From: Pseudomonadota bacterium
GTDB taxonomy: Bacteria > Pseudomonadota > Alphaproteobacteria > Acetobacterales > Acetobacteraceae
NCBI GenBank assembly: GCA_021846225.1
Contig: JAJZCG010000004.1
Location: 1-60,903 of the forward strand
Length of the DNA stretch: 60,903 nt
Direction: 5' to 3'
A program made the position numbers and the translations under genes. Each line of letters opens with the position of its first letter. The first letter of the stretch is position 1. Positions 20,462-30,102 of this stretch are shown here, piece after piece. The notes beneath the pieces were generated by a model. It did not search any database and was not told where the DNA came from. It saw only the letters and a program-made list of their open reading frames with translations.

Positions 20462-22216
20462 ATGCGCCACACCATGACCAACTTCCTCACCGGGCTGGGT
20501 GAGGCCTGGAGCCTGGCAAAGCCGTATTTCGGCTCGCAGGAGCGATGGGCCGCGTTTGTCCTGCTGGGGGCGGTTATCGGGCTCAACCTGCTGCTGGTCG
20601 GGCTGAACGTGGTGCTGACCTATTGGAACAACGATTTCTTCAACGCCATCCAGGTGTATGACCAGAAGACCGTGGTGGACCTGCTGTATTACCCGCTGCT
20701 CACCATCAAAGGCGCGCGCTACCCCATGCCGGGCTTCGCCGAGCTGGTGGTGGTGTATATCCTCATCGCGGTGTACGCTTTCTATCTCAACCAGATGCTG
20801 CAAATTAAATGGCGGCAATGGCTGACGACGCATTACGTCGAGAACTGGCTCTCCGAGCGCGCGTATTACAACATCAGCCTGAGCCACAGCCGCAGCACCG
20901 TCATCGACAATCCGGACCAGCGGATTTCGGAGGATCTGCGTGATTTCACGGCCAACAGCCTCTCGCTGGGCATGGATTTCATCACCAATGTGGTGACGCT
21001 GTTCAGCTTCGTCTTCGTGCTCTACGAAATCTCCGGCTCGGTCAAACTCCTCGGCATCACCATTCCCGGCTACATGGTCTGGGTCGCCATTCTGTACTCC
21101 GCCGTTGGCACGCTGTTCACCCAGCTCATCGGCCGCAAGCTGGTGCCGCTCGCCTTCAACCAGCAACGGCTGGAAGCCGATTTCCGTTACAGCCTGGTGC
21201 GCGTGCGCGAAAACCCGGAAGCCATCGCGCTCTACCGCGGCGAGGCCGACGAACAGGCCACGCTGGGCGAACGTTTTCAGGCCGTGCGGGATAATTTCTG
21301 GGCCATCATGCGCCGGACCAAGCTGCTGAACTTCTTCACCATCGGCTTCACGCAGATCGCCAATATCTTCCCTCTGGTCGTCATCCTGCCGCGCTATTTC
21401 GCCAAAGCCATCGGCCTTGGCGGCCTGAGCCAGATTCCCATGGTGTTCGGGCAGGTGCAGGGGGCGCTCTCATGGTTTGTCACCTCCTACCCGAACCTGG
21501 TGACATGGCGCGCCACCGTTTCGCGTCTTTACGGCTTCCGCGAGGCCGTGGCGGCCGCGCGCGCCGCCGCCGCCGCCGGGCCGCAGGTGGGCGCGCCCGG
21601 AGCCACCTTCACGCTCAACAACCTCACCCTCACCTTGCCTGATGGCCGCTGCCTGCTGGACCATGCCAGCCTCACCCTGCGGGCGGGCGAGCCGGTGATC
21701 CTGACCGGCGCTTCCGGGGCTGGCAAATCCACGCTTTTTCGCGCCATCGCCGGCATTTGGCCATTTGGCCATGGCAGCATCACCCCGCCGCAGGGCAGCC
21801 TGCTGTTCCTGCCGCAAAAACCCTATTTCCCGCTGGGCAGCCTCAAGCGCACCGTCACCTATCCGGGGGTGGAGCAGGATGTGGCCGATGACGCCGTTCG
21901 CACGGCACTCGCGGATGTAGGGCTGGAGCATCTTGCCCCCCGCCTGGGCGAGAGCGAGAACTGGAGCCTCATCCTCTCCGGCGGCGAACAGCAACGCCTG
22001 GCCATCGCCCGCGCGCTGCTCGCCAAGCCGGACTGGCTGTTCCTCGATGAAGCCATCTCCGCGCTGGATAGCGTGGCGGCCAGAAAAATTCAGGCGGTGC
22101 TGCGCGAAAAACTACCCGCCACCACCATCGTCGCCATCAGCCACCATGGCGGCATCGCCCCTGGCCAGCGGCATCTGGCACTCTCCGGCGGGGTTCTGGC
22201 GGAGGTGGCTGACTGA
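20462..22216 (+). CDS. ABC transporter, fused permease/ATPase of the ABCD type
   Basis: A 584-aa half-transporter. The N-terminal membrane domain begins near residue 25, with the ABC_membrane_2 feature TYWNNDFFNAIQVYDQK. The nucleotide-binding domain has Walker A GASGAGKST, signature LSGGEQQRLAIARAL and Walker B WLFLDEAISALD. This is the YddA/BclA/SbmA-related group that moves peptides, B12 or fatty acyl-CoA. The substrate here is not predictable. It is the last gene before a convergent hydrolase whose stop is directly adjacent. Confidence 0.9.
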   Translation: MRHTMTNFLTGLGEAWSLAKPYFGSQERWAAFVLLGAVIGLNLLLVGLNVVLTYWNNDFFNAIQVYDQKTVVDLLYYPLLTIKGARYPMPGFAELVVVYILIAVYAFYLNQMLQIKWRQWLTTHYVENWLSERAYYNISLSHSRSTVIDNPDQRISEDLRDFTANSLSLGMDFITNVVTLFSFVFVLYEISGSVKLLGITIPGYMVWVAILYSAVGTLFTQLIGRKLVPLAFNQQRLEADFRYSLVRVRENPEAIALYRGEADEQATLGERFQAVRDNFWAIMRRTKLLNFFTIGFTQIANIFPLVVILPRYFAKAIGLGGLSQIPMVFGQVQGALSWFVTSYPNLVTWRATVSRLYGFREAVAAARAAAAAGPQVGAPGATFTLNNLTLTLPDGRCLLDHASLTLRAGEPVILTGASGAGKSTLFRAIAGIWPFGHGSITPPQGSLLFLPQKPYFPLGSLKRTVTYPGVEQDVADDAVRTALADVGLEHLAPRLGESENWSLILSGGEQQRLAIARALLAKPDWLFLDEAISALDSVAARKIQAVLREKLPATTIVAISHHGGIAPGQRHLALSGGVLAEVAD

Positions 22217-23164
22217 TCAGGCCGGCGGGCCCGCCATGCCGAACCGGCGCAAGGCGTCAGCGCGCAGGGCCGCCATCTGGCCGTTGCTTTCCTCGCGCAC
22301 GCCCGGCGGCGGGTTGATGAGCAAGGTATCAGGATGATGGACGGTGTCGGGCTCGTGTTCCTCCACGCAACCCTCCGCCTTCAGCTTGAGCATATGCGCC
22401 AGCACGTTGCGCTGCGCCGCGACTTTTAAATACGGGTCGGTTTTGTTGTAGAGCTTGGCCGCGAGCGCCGCGACACCCCAATCCTGCTGCTTCAGCGCCG
22501 CCAAAATGGTCCGCTCGCGGTACTGGCGGTGCGCCAGCAGTTCGCGCACCAGGGCACGCGGGTCCGCCAGCAGGGGGCCGTGGCCGCTCAGGTAGAACAC
22601 CTCGTCACGCGCCAGCAGCAACTCCAGGGAGCGGTAATACGCCAGCATGTCGCCATCCGGCGGACTCACGATCGAGGACGACCAGGACATCACATGGTCG
22701 CCGCTGAACAGAATTTTCGTGCCATCCGGCAGGAAATGCTCGAAGCAGAGATGATCCGCCGCGTGGCCGGGTGTGTGCAGCGCCGTAAGCCCCGCGACCG
22801 TGCCGAAGTGATCCAGCGCGATATCAGCTTTGAATTCCGGTTTCCCGCTGATTTTGTAAGCCGCGACCGGCGCCCCGGTGGCCTGCGCGAGCGCGGAGGT
22901 TGCCCCCCAATGGTCGCTATGGGTATGCGTGAGCACGATATGGCTGATCGGCCGGCTGCCCGCCGCCGCCAGCACCTCGCGGACATGCTCATCATCTCTC
23001 GGCCCGGGGTCGATCACCACCAGAGCGTCCCCTGCCTCAATGAGATAGGTATTGGTCCCCTGATAGGTCATCACACTGGGATTGCGGGCCACGACGCGCC
23101 GGATACCCGGCAACACAAAAATCGGGACGCCGCGGCGCGGCTCCGGCTCTGTTAAAAAAGGCAT
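22217..23164 (-). CDS. Metallo-beta-lactamase fold hydrolase (LACTB2-like)
   Basis: A 315-aa hydrolase with the dinuclear zinc site THTHSDH, then HTPGHAADH, SGDHV and a SGHGP motif. The C-terminal ~80 residues form a winged-helix-like extension as in LACTB2/YflN-type proteins. The substrate is unknown; relatives act on RNA or small esters. It converges with the ABC transporter gene at zero spacing. Confidence 0.87.
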   Translation of the reverse strand: MPFLTEPEPRRGVPIFVLPGIRRVVARNPSVMTYQGTNTYLIEAGDALVVIDPGPRDDEHVREVLAAAGSRPISHIVLTHTHSDHWGATSALAQATGAPVAAYKISGKPEFKADIALDHFGTVAGLTALHTPGHAADHLCFEHFLPDGTKILFSGDHVMSWSSSIVSPPDGDMLAYYRSLELLLARDEVFYLSGHGPLLADPRALVRELLAHRQYRERTILAALKQQDWGVAALAAKLYNKTDPYLKVAAQRNVLAHMLKLKAEGCVEEHEPDTVHHPDTLLINPPPGVREESNGQMAALRADALRRFGMAGPPA

Positions 23165-23209
23165 GGCCCATCATGCCTTGCAAATACGCTCCCTGTAAAC
23201 GCCAACCAG

Positions 23210-23374
23210 TCATCTGAAAGAGTAGAGCACCGCGAGCATGGCGAACACGCCGACGACACAGACCACACCAAACAGCGCCTCGGCAAATGTCGGGTTGGAA
23301 ACCCGCCGGGCAGACCGGCGGCGCCGGGCCGGGGATGGTGGTACATTTACAGTTTTTAAATCTTTTATATTCAT
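23210..23374 (-). CDS. Small single-pass membrane protein
   Basis: A 54-aa frame from ATG at 23374. It has a basic middle (ARRRRSARR) followed by one strong membrane segment, ALFGVVCVVGVFAMLAVLY, at the C-terminus. The positive-inside pattern supports a real protein. It fills the gap upstream of the MBL gene on the same strand and has no known family. Confidence 0.42.
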   Translation of the reverse strand: MNIKDLKTVNVPPSPARRRRSARRVSNPTFAEALFGVVCVVGVFAMLAVLYSFR

Positions 23375-23525
23375 CGACTTATACCTCGAAAGCTCGAAGC
23401 TGCCCCGTTTTCGCGGCGGGACTCTCTGGATCATCTCCGGTCGTAATTCTGCTCTCAAACGCCCCTGAAAAGCAATAAAAATGCGCATGTTGCACGGCAC
23501 CGGCGCCACCCTGTACGCTGCGCGC

Positions 23526-24788
23526 ATGACATCTGATCCGGACGCCGCGCTACGCGCCTCGCTGAACCGCCATAAGCTGTTTGCCTCCGCGCTGCTGGGA
23601 CTGATGGCCGCCCTTGCCGCCGGGAGCTACGCCCTGCCGCCTGGCCCGTGGACCACCCTGCTGCGCGACGCCACCAAGGCCGGGTTCATCGGCGGCGTGG
23701 CGGACTGGTTCGCCGTCACCGCGCTGTTCCGCCGTCCGCTCGGCCTGCCCATTCCCCACACCGCCATCATCCCGGCGCAGAAGGAGCGCCTGGGGAATGC
23801 GCTGGGCCGTTTCGTCGCCAACCATGTGTTCACCGAGGGGGATATCCGCAAATTCCTCGGCAATCTCGACTCACCCGGGATTCTGCGCAAATTCCTCGCC
23901 GACCCCATCGCCACCCGCCCCGCCGCCGAGGCCCTGGCGGGTATGCTGCCCAAGCTGCTGGCCAGCATCGAGGATGGCCGCGCGCGGCGCCTGCTGGCCA
24001 GACTGCTGCCCAAGCTCATCGGCGGCAAGGCGGCGGGCGTGGTGGTGGCGCGCGCGCTGGGCGGGCTGGTGGAGGGGGGGCGGCACCAAGAGGTGTTTTC
24101 ATTTATCCTCAATCAGTTGAAGGACACCCTTGTGGCGCGGGAAGAAGTCCTTCAATCCGCCATCAAGGAGCGGGTACGCGAACAGGGGGGGCGGCTCGTC
24201 GGCTGGGCGCTTGGCGCCACGGTGGCCAAGCGGGTGCTCACCGCCGTTAACGCCGAGTTGGAGCGTGTCAGCCCGGATAGTTCCGAGATGCGCGACGCCT
24301 TCGACGAATGGGTGCGCTTCGAGATCACCCGGCTGGAAACCGACCCCGCGCGCGCCGCCGAACTTGGCCGCGCGATGCAGGGCGTGCTGGCGCATGAAAC
24401 AGTGCAGGCCTGGGCCTGGGATGTGTGGGCCAGGCTGCGCCGCGCGCTGGAGGCCGATGCCGCCGCGCCGCACGGCCGCTCGGTGAGCGTGATCGAGGGC
24501 GCGCTGGCTGGCCTCGGCGAGGTGCTGGGCAAGGACGAAACCGCGCGAGCGCGCGTGAACGCCGCCGTGGAAACGCTGGCGCTCAATCTGCTCCCCGCCG
24601 CGCAGACCGAGCTGGCCGCCTTTATCGGCCGCGTCGTCGGCGCATGGGATGGCGAGACCATCACCCGCAAGCTGGAGCTGCGCGTCGGCAAGGACCTGCA
24701 ATACATCCGCGTCAACGGTACGCTGGCCGGGTTTATTCTGGGCGCGCTCATCAGCCTGGCCACCATGGCGCTGCCCGGCGGCGGGTAG
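23526..24788 (+). CDS. DUF445 family membrane protein
   Basis: About 420 aa from ATG 23526; an upstream ATG at 23481 adds 15 residues. The family signature GGVADWFAVTALFRRPLG is near the N-terminus, after one hydrophobic segment, and a second hydrophobic segment lies at the very end (LAGFILGALISLATMAL). The middle is long and helical. The function is unknown; it is likely anchored in the inner membrane at both ends. Confidence 0.86.
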   Translation: MTSDPDAALRASLNRHKLFASALLGLMAALAAGSYALPPGPWTTLLRDATKAGFIGGVADWFAVTALFRRPLGLPIPHTAIIPAQKERLGNALGRFVANHVFTEGDIRKFLGNLDSPGILRKFLADPIATRPAAEALAGMLPKLLASIEDGRARRLLARLLPKLIGGKAAGVVVARALGGLVEGGRHQEVFSFILNQLKDTLVAREEVLQSAIKERVREQGGRLVGWALGATVAKRVLTAVNAELERVSPDSSEMRDAFDEWVRFEITRLETDPARAAELGRAMQGVLAHETVQAWAWDVWARLRRALEADAAAPHGRSVSVIEGALAGLGEVLGKDETARARVNAAVETLALNLLPAAQTELAAFIGRVVGAWDGETITRKLELRVGKDLQYIRVNGTLAGFILGALISLATMALPGGG

Positions 24789-24843
24789 CCGCCGCGCCGC
24801 ACGGCCCATTTTCCGCGCTTGTGACGGGGGGGGTGCATACGCT

Positions 24844-25350
24844 ATGTTAGAGGGCATGAAATACCTCGGCGCAGCACTCCTCTTTCTCATCCCCGCAATC
24901 GCCGCCGCGGCTGACGGCCCGGTGGCGCTGGGCAGCAACGGCGGCAAATTCGGCGACTGGACAGCCGCGGCCTACGGCACCGGCGGCGCCAAGGTCTGCT
25001 ATGCCTTCACCAATGCGCAAACCTCCACGCCCAGCTGGAAATCGCGCGGGCCGGTGATGCTCACCGTGACCGAGCGGACCGGCAGCCGGGACGAGGTGAC
25101 GCTGACCGCCGGGTACACCTACCCGCCCAAGCCCACGGTAAACCTTACCATTGGCGCCACCAAGGTTGATTTCTACACCCAGGGCGGCACCGCTTTCACC
25201 ACTTCGGGGGGCGAGGCCGTCGCCGCCTTCAGGAACGGCGCCACCGCGCAAGCCGTTTCCACCGGCCCGCATGGCCATCCGGTGACGGATGTTTTCTCCC
25301 TCACCGGCTTCTCCGACGCTTACGGCGCCATCATCAAGGCCTGCCCATGA
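24844..25350 (+). CDS. Invasion-associated locus B (IalB) family exported protein
   Basis: A 168-aa protein, or 164 aa from Met5. It has a Sec signal peptide ([19 protein letters not shown]) and an IalB-like core: [20 protein letters not shown], followed by beta-rich repeats and a C-terminal [14 protein letters not shown]. Two cysteines could form the family's disulphide. The role is unknown in free-living bacteria. Its stop overlaps the rlmN start (ATGA). Confidence 0.78.
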   Translation: MLEGMKYLGAALLFLIPAIAAAADGPVALGSNGGKFGDWTAAAYGTGGAKVCYAFTNAQTSTPSWKSRGPVMLTVTERTGSRDEVTLTAGYTYPPKPTVNLTIGATKVDFYTQGGTAFTTSGGEAVAAFRNGATAQAVSTGPHGHPVTDVFSLTGFSDAYGAIIKACP

Positions 25351-26501
25351 GCGATTTGCTGCTGCCCGGCGACGCCGAACGGATTCTCGCCAAGGCCGCG
25401 CTGTTCGCCCCGCCCGGCAACACCCTGCCCGATGGCCGGCGCGACCTTGTGGGTCTCTCGCGTGAGGAGCTGCTCGCGGCTGTCACCGAGGCGGGCGAGG
25501 CCCCTTTCCGCGCCAAACAGCTCTGGCACTGGATTTATCATCAGGGCGTGCGCGATTTTTCCGCCATGAGCAGCATCGCGCGGCCGTTGCAGGAGAAATT
25601 CGCCCAGCATTTTATCGTCAGCCGGCCGGACGTGGCGCTGGACCAGCTCTCCAAAGACGAAACGCGCAAATTCCTCTTTAATTTCCGCGACAATGAGAAG
25701 GTCGAGACCGTCTACATCCCCGACCGCCAGGAAGACCGCGGCGCGGTGTGCATCTCCAGCCAGGTCGGCTGCACCCTCTCCTGCCGCTTCTGCCACACCG
25801 GCACGCAGAAGCTCGCGCGCAACCTCTCCTCGGCGGAGATCGTCGGCCAGTTCATGGCCGCGCGTGACGCCTATAAGGAATGGCCGAGCCCCAAGGGCGA
25901 AACGCCGCGCCTGCTCTCCACCATCGTGCTGATGGGCATGGGCGAGCCGCTGTATAATTATGAGAACGTCGCCAAGGCCATGAAGATCGTGATGGATGGC
26001 GAGGGCATCGGCCTGTCGCGCCGGCGCATCACCCTCTCCACCTCCGGCGTCATCCCCATGATGGACAAGGCCGGGGCGGAGCTTGGGGTCAATCTCGCCG
26101 TCTCCCTGCATGCCGTGCGCGACGATCTGCGCGACGAGCTGGTGCCGCTGAACCGCAAATACCCGATCAAGGACCTCATCGCCGCCTGCAAGCGCTACCC
26201 CGGCGCTTCCAACGCAAGGCGGATCACCTTTGAGTATATCATGCTCAAGGGCCTCAACGATTCCGAGACCGACGCCAGGGCGCTGGTCCATCTCATCGCC
26301 GGACTGCCCGCGAAGGTGAACCTGATCCCCTTCAACCCCTGGCCGGGCAGCAACTACGAACCATCAACCCCCGCCGCGCTGAAGAAATTCGCCAGCATCG
26401 TGATGGACGCCGGATACGCCTCGCCCATCCGCACGCCGCGCGGGCAGGATATTCTGGCGGCGTGCGGGCAGCTCAAATCCCTGGTGCAGCCGGCGGCGTA
26501 A
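25347..26501 (+). CDS. rlmN: Dual-specificity RNA methyltransferase RlmN
   Basis: Radical SAM enzyme that methylates C2 of A2503 in 23S rRNA and A37 in tRNAs. The 4Fe-4S motif CTLSCRFC (CxxxCxxC) is visible, with [12 protein letters not shown] and the C-terminal cysteine in ILAACGQL that carries the methyl group. At 384 aa it is of normal family size. Confidence 0.95.
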   Translation: MSDLLLPGDAERILAKAALFAPPGNTLPDGRRDLVGLSREELLAAVTEAGEAPFRAKQLWHWIYHQGVRDFSAMSSIARPLQEKFAQHFIVSRPDVALDQLSKDETRKFLFNFRDNEKVETVYIPDRQEDRGAVCISSQVGCTLSCRFCHTGTQKLARNLSSAEIVGQFMAARDAYKEWPSPKGETPRLLSTIVLMGMGEPLYNYENVAKAMKIVMDGEGIGLSRRRITLSTSGVIPMMDKAGAELGVNLAVSLHAVRDDLRDELVPLNRKYPIKDLIAACKRYPGASNARRITFEYIMLKGLNDSETDARALVHLIAGLPAKVNLIPFNPWPGSNYEPSTPAALKKFASIVMDAGYASPIRTPRGQDILAACGQLKSLVQPAA

Positions 26502-26560
26502 GGCCCGCGCAAGCGGGACTCTCCCCCCAATTTAGCGAAGGCAGCAATTTTACTCTTGAA

Positions 26561-26596
26561 TTAGACTGTAATTAGATATATCTAAATACAGTCTAA
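26561..26596 (+). promoter_or_regulatory. 36-bp near-perfect palindrome, probable PadR operator
   Basis: Outer arms TTAGACTGTA and TACAGTCTAA are exact inverted repeats, and the centre TTAGATATATCTAA is itself a perfect palindrome. Over all 36 bp only one pair is mismatched. It ends 14 bp before the ATG of a PadR-type regulator, so binding there would block that gene's own expression. Confidence 0.75.
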
Positions 26597-26610
26597 CAAG
26601 GAGAAGACGA

Positions 26611-27207
26611 ATGCGATTTTGTAATCAGGACCAATTTAACCAGGGCGCCCGTTGCGGCGGTGAACGCCGTTTCGCCAGGCACCCGGAACATGAAGGCGGC
26701 GGCCACGGCATGCGCGGCGGCGGCATGCACGGCCCCCGGCACGGGCGCGGCGGGCGCATGGCCAGGCTGCTCGAACACGGTGACCTGCGCCTGCTGGTGC
26801 TGCATCTGATCAACGAGAAGCCCCGGCATGGCTATGAGATCATCAAGGCGGTCGAGGATCTCTCGGGCGGCGCCTATGCGCCCAGCCCCGGCGTGATCTA
26901 CCCGACGCTGATGATGCTCGACGAGCTTGGCCAGGTAGCCAGCGCCGCTGAGGGCAGCCGCAAGCTGTTCTCGATCACCCCGGAGGGCAAAACCAGCCTC
27001 GCCGAGGCGCAACCGGCCGTGGACTCGCTGCTGGCGCGCATTGCCGCGGCACAACCGCGCGAAATGGCCCCGCCGGTGATCCGCGCGATGGAAAACCTCC
27101 GCACCGCGTTGCGGCTGAAGCTGGAAAACACTGACCGGGCCAGCGGCACGCTGCGCAGGATCGCCGACCTGCTGGACGGTACAGCCCGCCAGATCGAGGA
27201 TCTGTAA
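26611..27207 (+). CDS. PadR-family regulator, YqjI-like with His/Gly-rich N-terminus
   Basis: A 198-aa transcription regulator. Residues 24-48 are rich in His and Gly (HPEHEGGGHG, HGPRHGRGG), followed by a PadR winged helix (LRLLVLHLINEKPRHGYEIIK, SPGVIYPTLMMLDELG) and a helical dimer domain. The layout and the HGYEIIKA / PSPGVIYPTL wording match E. coli YqjI, a nickel-responsive repressor of a ferric reductase gene. Metal binding through the histidines is inferred. No yqjH-like target is adjacent, so autoregulation through the palindrome is the only visible target. Confidence 0.87.
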   Translation: MRFCNQDQFNQGARCGGERRFARHPEHEGGGHGMRGGGMHGPRHGRGGRMARLLEHGDLRLLVLHLINEKPRHGYEIIKAVEDLSGGAYAPSPGVIYPTLMMLDELGQVASAAEGSRKLFSITPEGKTSLAEAQPAVDSLLARIAAAQPREMAPPVIRAMENLRTALRLKLENTDRASGTLRRIADLLDGTARQIEDL

Positions 27208-27214
27208 AACACCT

Positions 27215-27237
27215 GGGGCGGCCCGCCCGGCCGCCCC
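27215..27237 (+). terminator. GC-rich hairpin after the PadR gene
   Basis: GGGGCGGC and GCCGCCCC form a perfect 8-bp stem with a 7-nt loop, 8 bp after the regulator's stop. It lacks a T-run, so it is a weak or Rho-assisted terminator at best. The next gene's TTG start follows within 3 bp. Confidence 0.4.
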
Positions 27238-27239
27238 GG

Positions 27240-27938
27240 TTGGCGTTACCGCCGCTTAATGCTACCGCCGCGAATGTGAAGAAGTTCTATCAATCCGCTC
27301 CTGCCCAGGCGTTCATTGCCTGGGCCGCCGCGCGCTACCTTACCCTGGCCGCTCGCACCCTGCGCTGGCGGGTGGAGGGCGAGGCAAACCTGCGGCTGAT
27401 GGCCGGGGAGAAACCCATCATCGTGGTATTCTGGCACGAATGCCTGCCCGCGATGCCCATTTTCTGGCTGCGCGCCAAACGCCTGGGCATGACCCGTCCG
27501 GCCGTGGTGCTGGCCAGCCAGCACCGTGACGGCCAGCTCATCGGCCGGGCGGTGCAGCATATGGGCATCGCCCTGGTCTCCGGCTCCTCCTCGCGCGGGG
27601 GGGCTGCGGGGTTGCGCGGGCTGCTCAAGGCGCTGGACAATGGCGTGCATGTGGGCCTCACGCCTGATGGTCCGCGCGGCCCGCGCCGTACCGCCGCGCC
27701 TGGCGCCGCTCAGCTCGCCGGTCTCAGCGGCGTGCAAATCCTGCCCTGCGGCGCCGTCACCTCGCGCGCCAAAACCCTGGACTCCTGGGACAAGATGCGC
27801 CTGCCCCTGCCCTTTGGCCGTGGCGCCCTGGTCTGCGGCGCGCCGGTCAGCGTCTCGCGCGAGGACTGGGAGGCCGGCGTTCCCGCCATTACCAGCGCGC
27901 TTAACGCCGTGATGGCCCGCGCGGCGGAGCTGTTATGA
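27240..27938 (+). CDS. DUF374 lysophospholipid acyltransferase-like protein
   Basis: A 232-aa protein with the DUF374 motifs IIVVFWHECLPAMPI (an H-x4-type catalytic region), VVLASQHRDGQLIG and GLTPDGPRGPRR. It is usually found beside Kdo/lipid A genes, as here. An acyl transfer to a lipid A precursor or phospholipid is inferred. The start is TTG at 27240 or GTG at 27276. Its stop overlaps the waaA ATG. Confidence 0.82.
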   Translation: MALPPLNATAANVKKFYQSAPAQAFIAWAAARYLTLAARTLRWRVEGEANLRLMAGEKPIIVVFWHECLPAMPIFWLRAKRLGMTRPAVVLASQHRDGQLIGRAVQHMGIALVSGSSSRGGAAGLRGLLKALDNGVHVGLTPDGPRGPRRTAAPGAAQLAGLSGVQILPCGAVTSRAKTLDSWDKMRLPLPFGRGALVCGAPVSVSREDWEAGVPAITSALNAVMARAAELL

Positions 27939-29164
27939 TCCTGCCGGCCTACAACGCCGCCATGCGCCTCGCCGCCCCGGCACTGCGCCGGATGCTCGCG
28001 CGGCGGGTGGTCCGTGGCAAGGAGGATCCGGCGCGCTTGAACGAGCGCTTCGGCATTGCCTCCCTGCCCCGGCCGGAGGGCAGGCTCATCTGGTTCCACG
28101 CCGCCAGCGTCGGGGAGACCATGTCAGTCCTCCCGGTGATCCACGCGCTGGCGGGGCGCGCGCAGGTGCTGCTCACCACCGGCACCCTCACCTCCGCCCG
28201 GCTGGCGGCCGGGCGCCTGCCCGGCTTTGCCCGCCATCAGTTCGTACCGCTCGATCACCCGGTTTGGGTGGCGCGCTTTCTGGAGCATTGGCGGCCGGAG
28301 GCGGCGGTATTCGTGGAGAGTGAGCTCTGGCCGGGCATGCTCACCGCCTGCGACGCCAAAGGCATCGCGCGCCTGCTCATCAACGCACGCATCTCCGCCC
28401 GCTCGGCCGCCAAATGGAAATGGCTGCCGTTGCTGGCCATGCGTCTGCTCGGCGGGTTTCGCGCCGTTCACGCGCAATCGCCGGGCGATGCCGCCAATCT
28501 GCGCGCCCTTGGCGTGGGTAATGTGCTGGAATGGGGCAATCTGAAGTTCTTTGCGCCCAAACTTCCGGTGGATGCCGCCGCCCTGGCCGCGCTGCGCCAC
28601 GAGATCCCCGGCCCGCTGTGGCTGGCCGCCAGCACGCATCCCGGCGAAGAAAGTCTCGTCCTGCAGGCGCATGAAGCCCTGCTGAAAGCCCATCCGGATC
28701 TCATCACCATCATCGCCCCGCGCCACCCCGAGCGCGGCGCGCAGGTCGCCGCGCTGGCAGCCGCGCCGCGCCGCAGCCTGGGCGAGGCGCCGCGGCCAGG
28801 CGAAATTTATGTAGCCGACACGCTGGGCGAACTCGGGCTATTCTTCCGCGCCGCGCCCTTCGCCTTCATCGGCAATTCGCTGGCGGGCTTTGGCGGGCAT
28901 AATGTCATCGAACCCGCGTTGCTGGCGCGCCCTGTCATCACCGGGCCGCATAATGAGAATTTTGCCGAGGCCGCCGCCCGCCTGCGCGATGCGGGCGCAT
29001 TGGTTGAGGTGGCGGCTGCCCCGGGCCTTGCCGCCGCCGCGCGGGCCTGGCTAGACGCCCCCGCCGCCGCGCAAGCCGCCGGGGCAGCCGCGCAGGCGGC
29101 ATTCAGCGTGGCGGAGAACCTGCCCGCCCGGCTGGCCGGGTTGATCCTGGCCGCCATGCCATGA
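27935..29164 (+). CDS. waaA: 3-deoxy-D-manno-octulosonic acid (Kdo) transferase
   Basis: A 409-aa GT-B enzyme that adds Kdo to lipid IVA. It has the base-catalyst region WFHAASVGETMSVLPV, FVESELWPGML, and the C-terminal GGHNVIEPALLARPVITGPHNENF typical of KdtA/WaaA. It overlaps its neighbours on both sides by ATGA, forming a four-gene lipid A operon. Confidence 0.95.
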   Translation: MILPAYNAAMRLAAPALRRMLARRVVRGKEDPARLNERFGIASLPRPEGRLIWFHAASVGETMSVLPVIHALAGRAQVLLTTGTLTSARLAAGRLPGFARHQFVPLDHPVWVARFLEHWRPEAAVFVESELWPGMLTACDAKGIARLLINARISARSAAKWKWLPLLAMRLLGGFRAVHAQSPGDAANLRALGVGNVLEWGNLKFFAPKLPVDAAALAALRHEIPGPLWLAASTHPGEESLVLQAHEALLKAHPDLITIIAPRHPERGAQVAALAAAPRRSLGEAPRPGEIYVADTLGELGLFFRAAPFAFIGNSLAGFGGHNVIEPALLARPVITGPHNENFAEAAARLRDAGALVEVAAAPGLAAAARAWLDAPAAAQAAGAAAQAAFSVAENLPARLAGLILAAMP

Positions 29165-30102
29165 AAACCCCCGCCTTCTGGGCCAAACGCGGCATTCTGG
29201 CCTACGCTCTCAGCCCGCTTGGCGCGCTCACCGCCATGCTCACGGCCCGGCGAGTCGCCAAAGCCGGGTTCGCCCCCGGCATCAAAATCATCTGCGCTGG
29301 CAACGCCGGGGCGGGCGGGGCGGGCAAAACCACGGTGGTGCTGGATTTCCTCGCCCGGCTGAAAGGCCCCGCCTTCGCGCTCACGCGCGGCTACGGCGGG
29401 CGGCTGGCTGGGCCGCTCCTGGTGGATCTCTCCCTCCACACCGCCGCCGATGTGGGAGACGAGGCGCTGCTGCTTGCCGCCGCCGCTCCCACCATCGTAT
29501 CGCGCGACCGCGCCGCCGGGGCCAAGCTGGCGCTGGCCGAGGGCGCCGCCGTGGTGGTGATGGACGACGGGCTGCAAAACCCCTCGCTGATGAAAACGCT
29601 CTCCGTGCTGGTGATCGACGGCGGTTACGGCTTTGGCAACGGCATGCTGCTGCCAGCGGGCCCCCTGCGCGAGCCGGTGGCCGCCGCCGCCGCGCGCTGC
29701 CAGGCGGCGGTGCTCATCGGCACGGATGAAACCGGCGCCCTGACCGCCCTGCCGCCCGGCCTGCCGGTGCTGCGTGCCGTGCTGATACCCGATTGCGCGC
29801 AAAACCTTGGCCGCCGCCGCGTGATCGCCTATGCTGGGATCGGCCGGCCGGAGAAATTCTTCCGCTCCGTGCTCTCGCTGGGCGCGGATATTGCGGCCAC
29901 TCACGCCTTCCCTGATCATCATGTCTACACCGCCCTCGATTCGGCGCGGCTGCTGAATGAGGCATCGGAGCTTGGGGCAACGCTGGTGACAACCGCGAAA
30001 GATTACGTGAAACTGCCGCCCCGGCTGCGCGCGGCGAGCCTGATAGTGAGCGTGCGGCTGCGCTGGGAAAACACCGCCGCGCTGGAGGCCCTGTTGAAAT
30101 GA
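29161..30102 (+). CDS. lpxK: Tetraacyldisaccharide 4'-kinase
   Basis: Phosphorylates the 4' position of the lipid A disaccharide. The 313-aa protein has the P-loop GNAGAGGAGKTTVV and the later motifs GDEALLLA and VVMDDGLQNPSL, which carries the catalytic aspartates. An N-terminal hydrophobic helix gives membrane association. It overlaps waaA upstream and the acyltransferase downstream. Confidence 0.95.
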   Translation: MKTPAFWAKRGILAYALSPLGALTAMLTARRVAKAGFAPGIKIICAGNAGAGGAGKTTVVLDFLARLKGPAFALTRGYGGRLAGPLLVDLSLHTAADVGDEALLLAAAAPTIVSRDRAAGAKLALAEGAAVVVMDDGLQNPSLMKTLSVLVIDGGYGFGNGMLLPAGPLREPVAAAAARCQAAVLIGTDETGALTALPPGLPVLRAVLIPDCAQNLGRRRVIAYAGIGRPEKFFRSVLSLGADIAATHAFPDHHVYTALDSARLLNEASELGATLVTTAKDYVKLPPRLRAASLIVSVRLRWENTAALEALLK

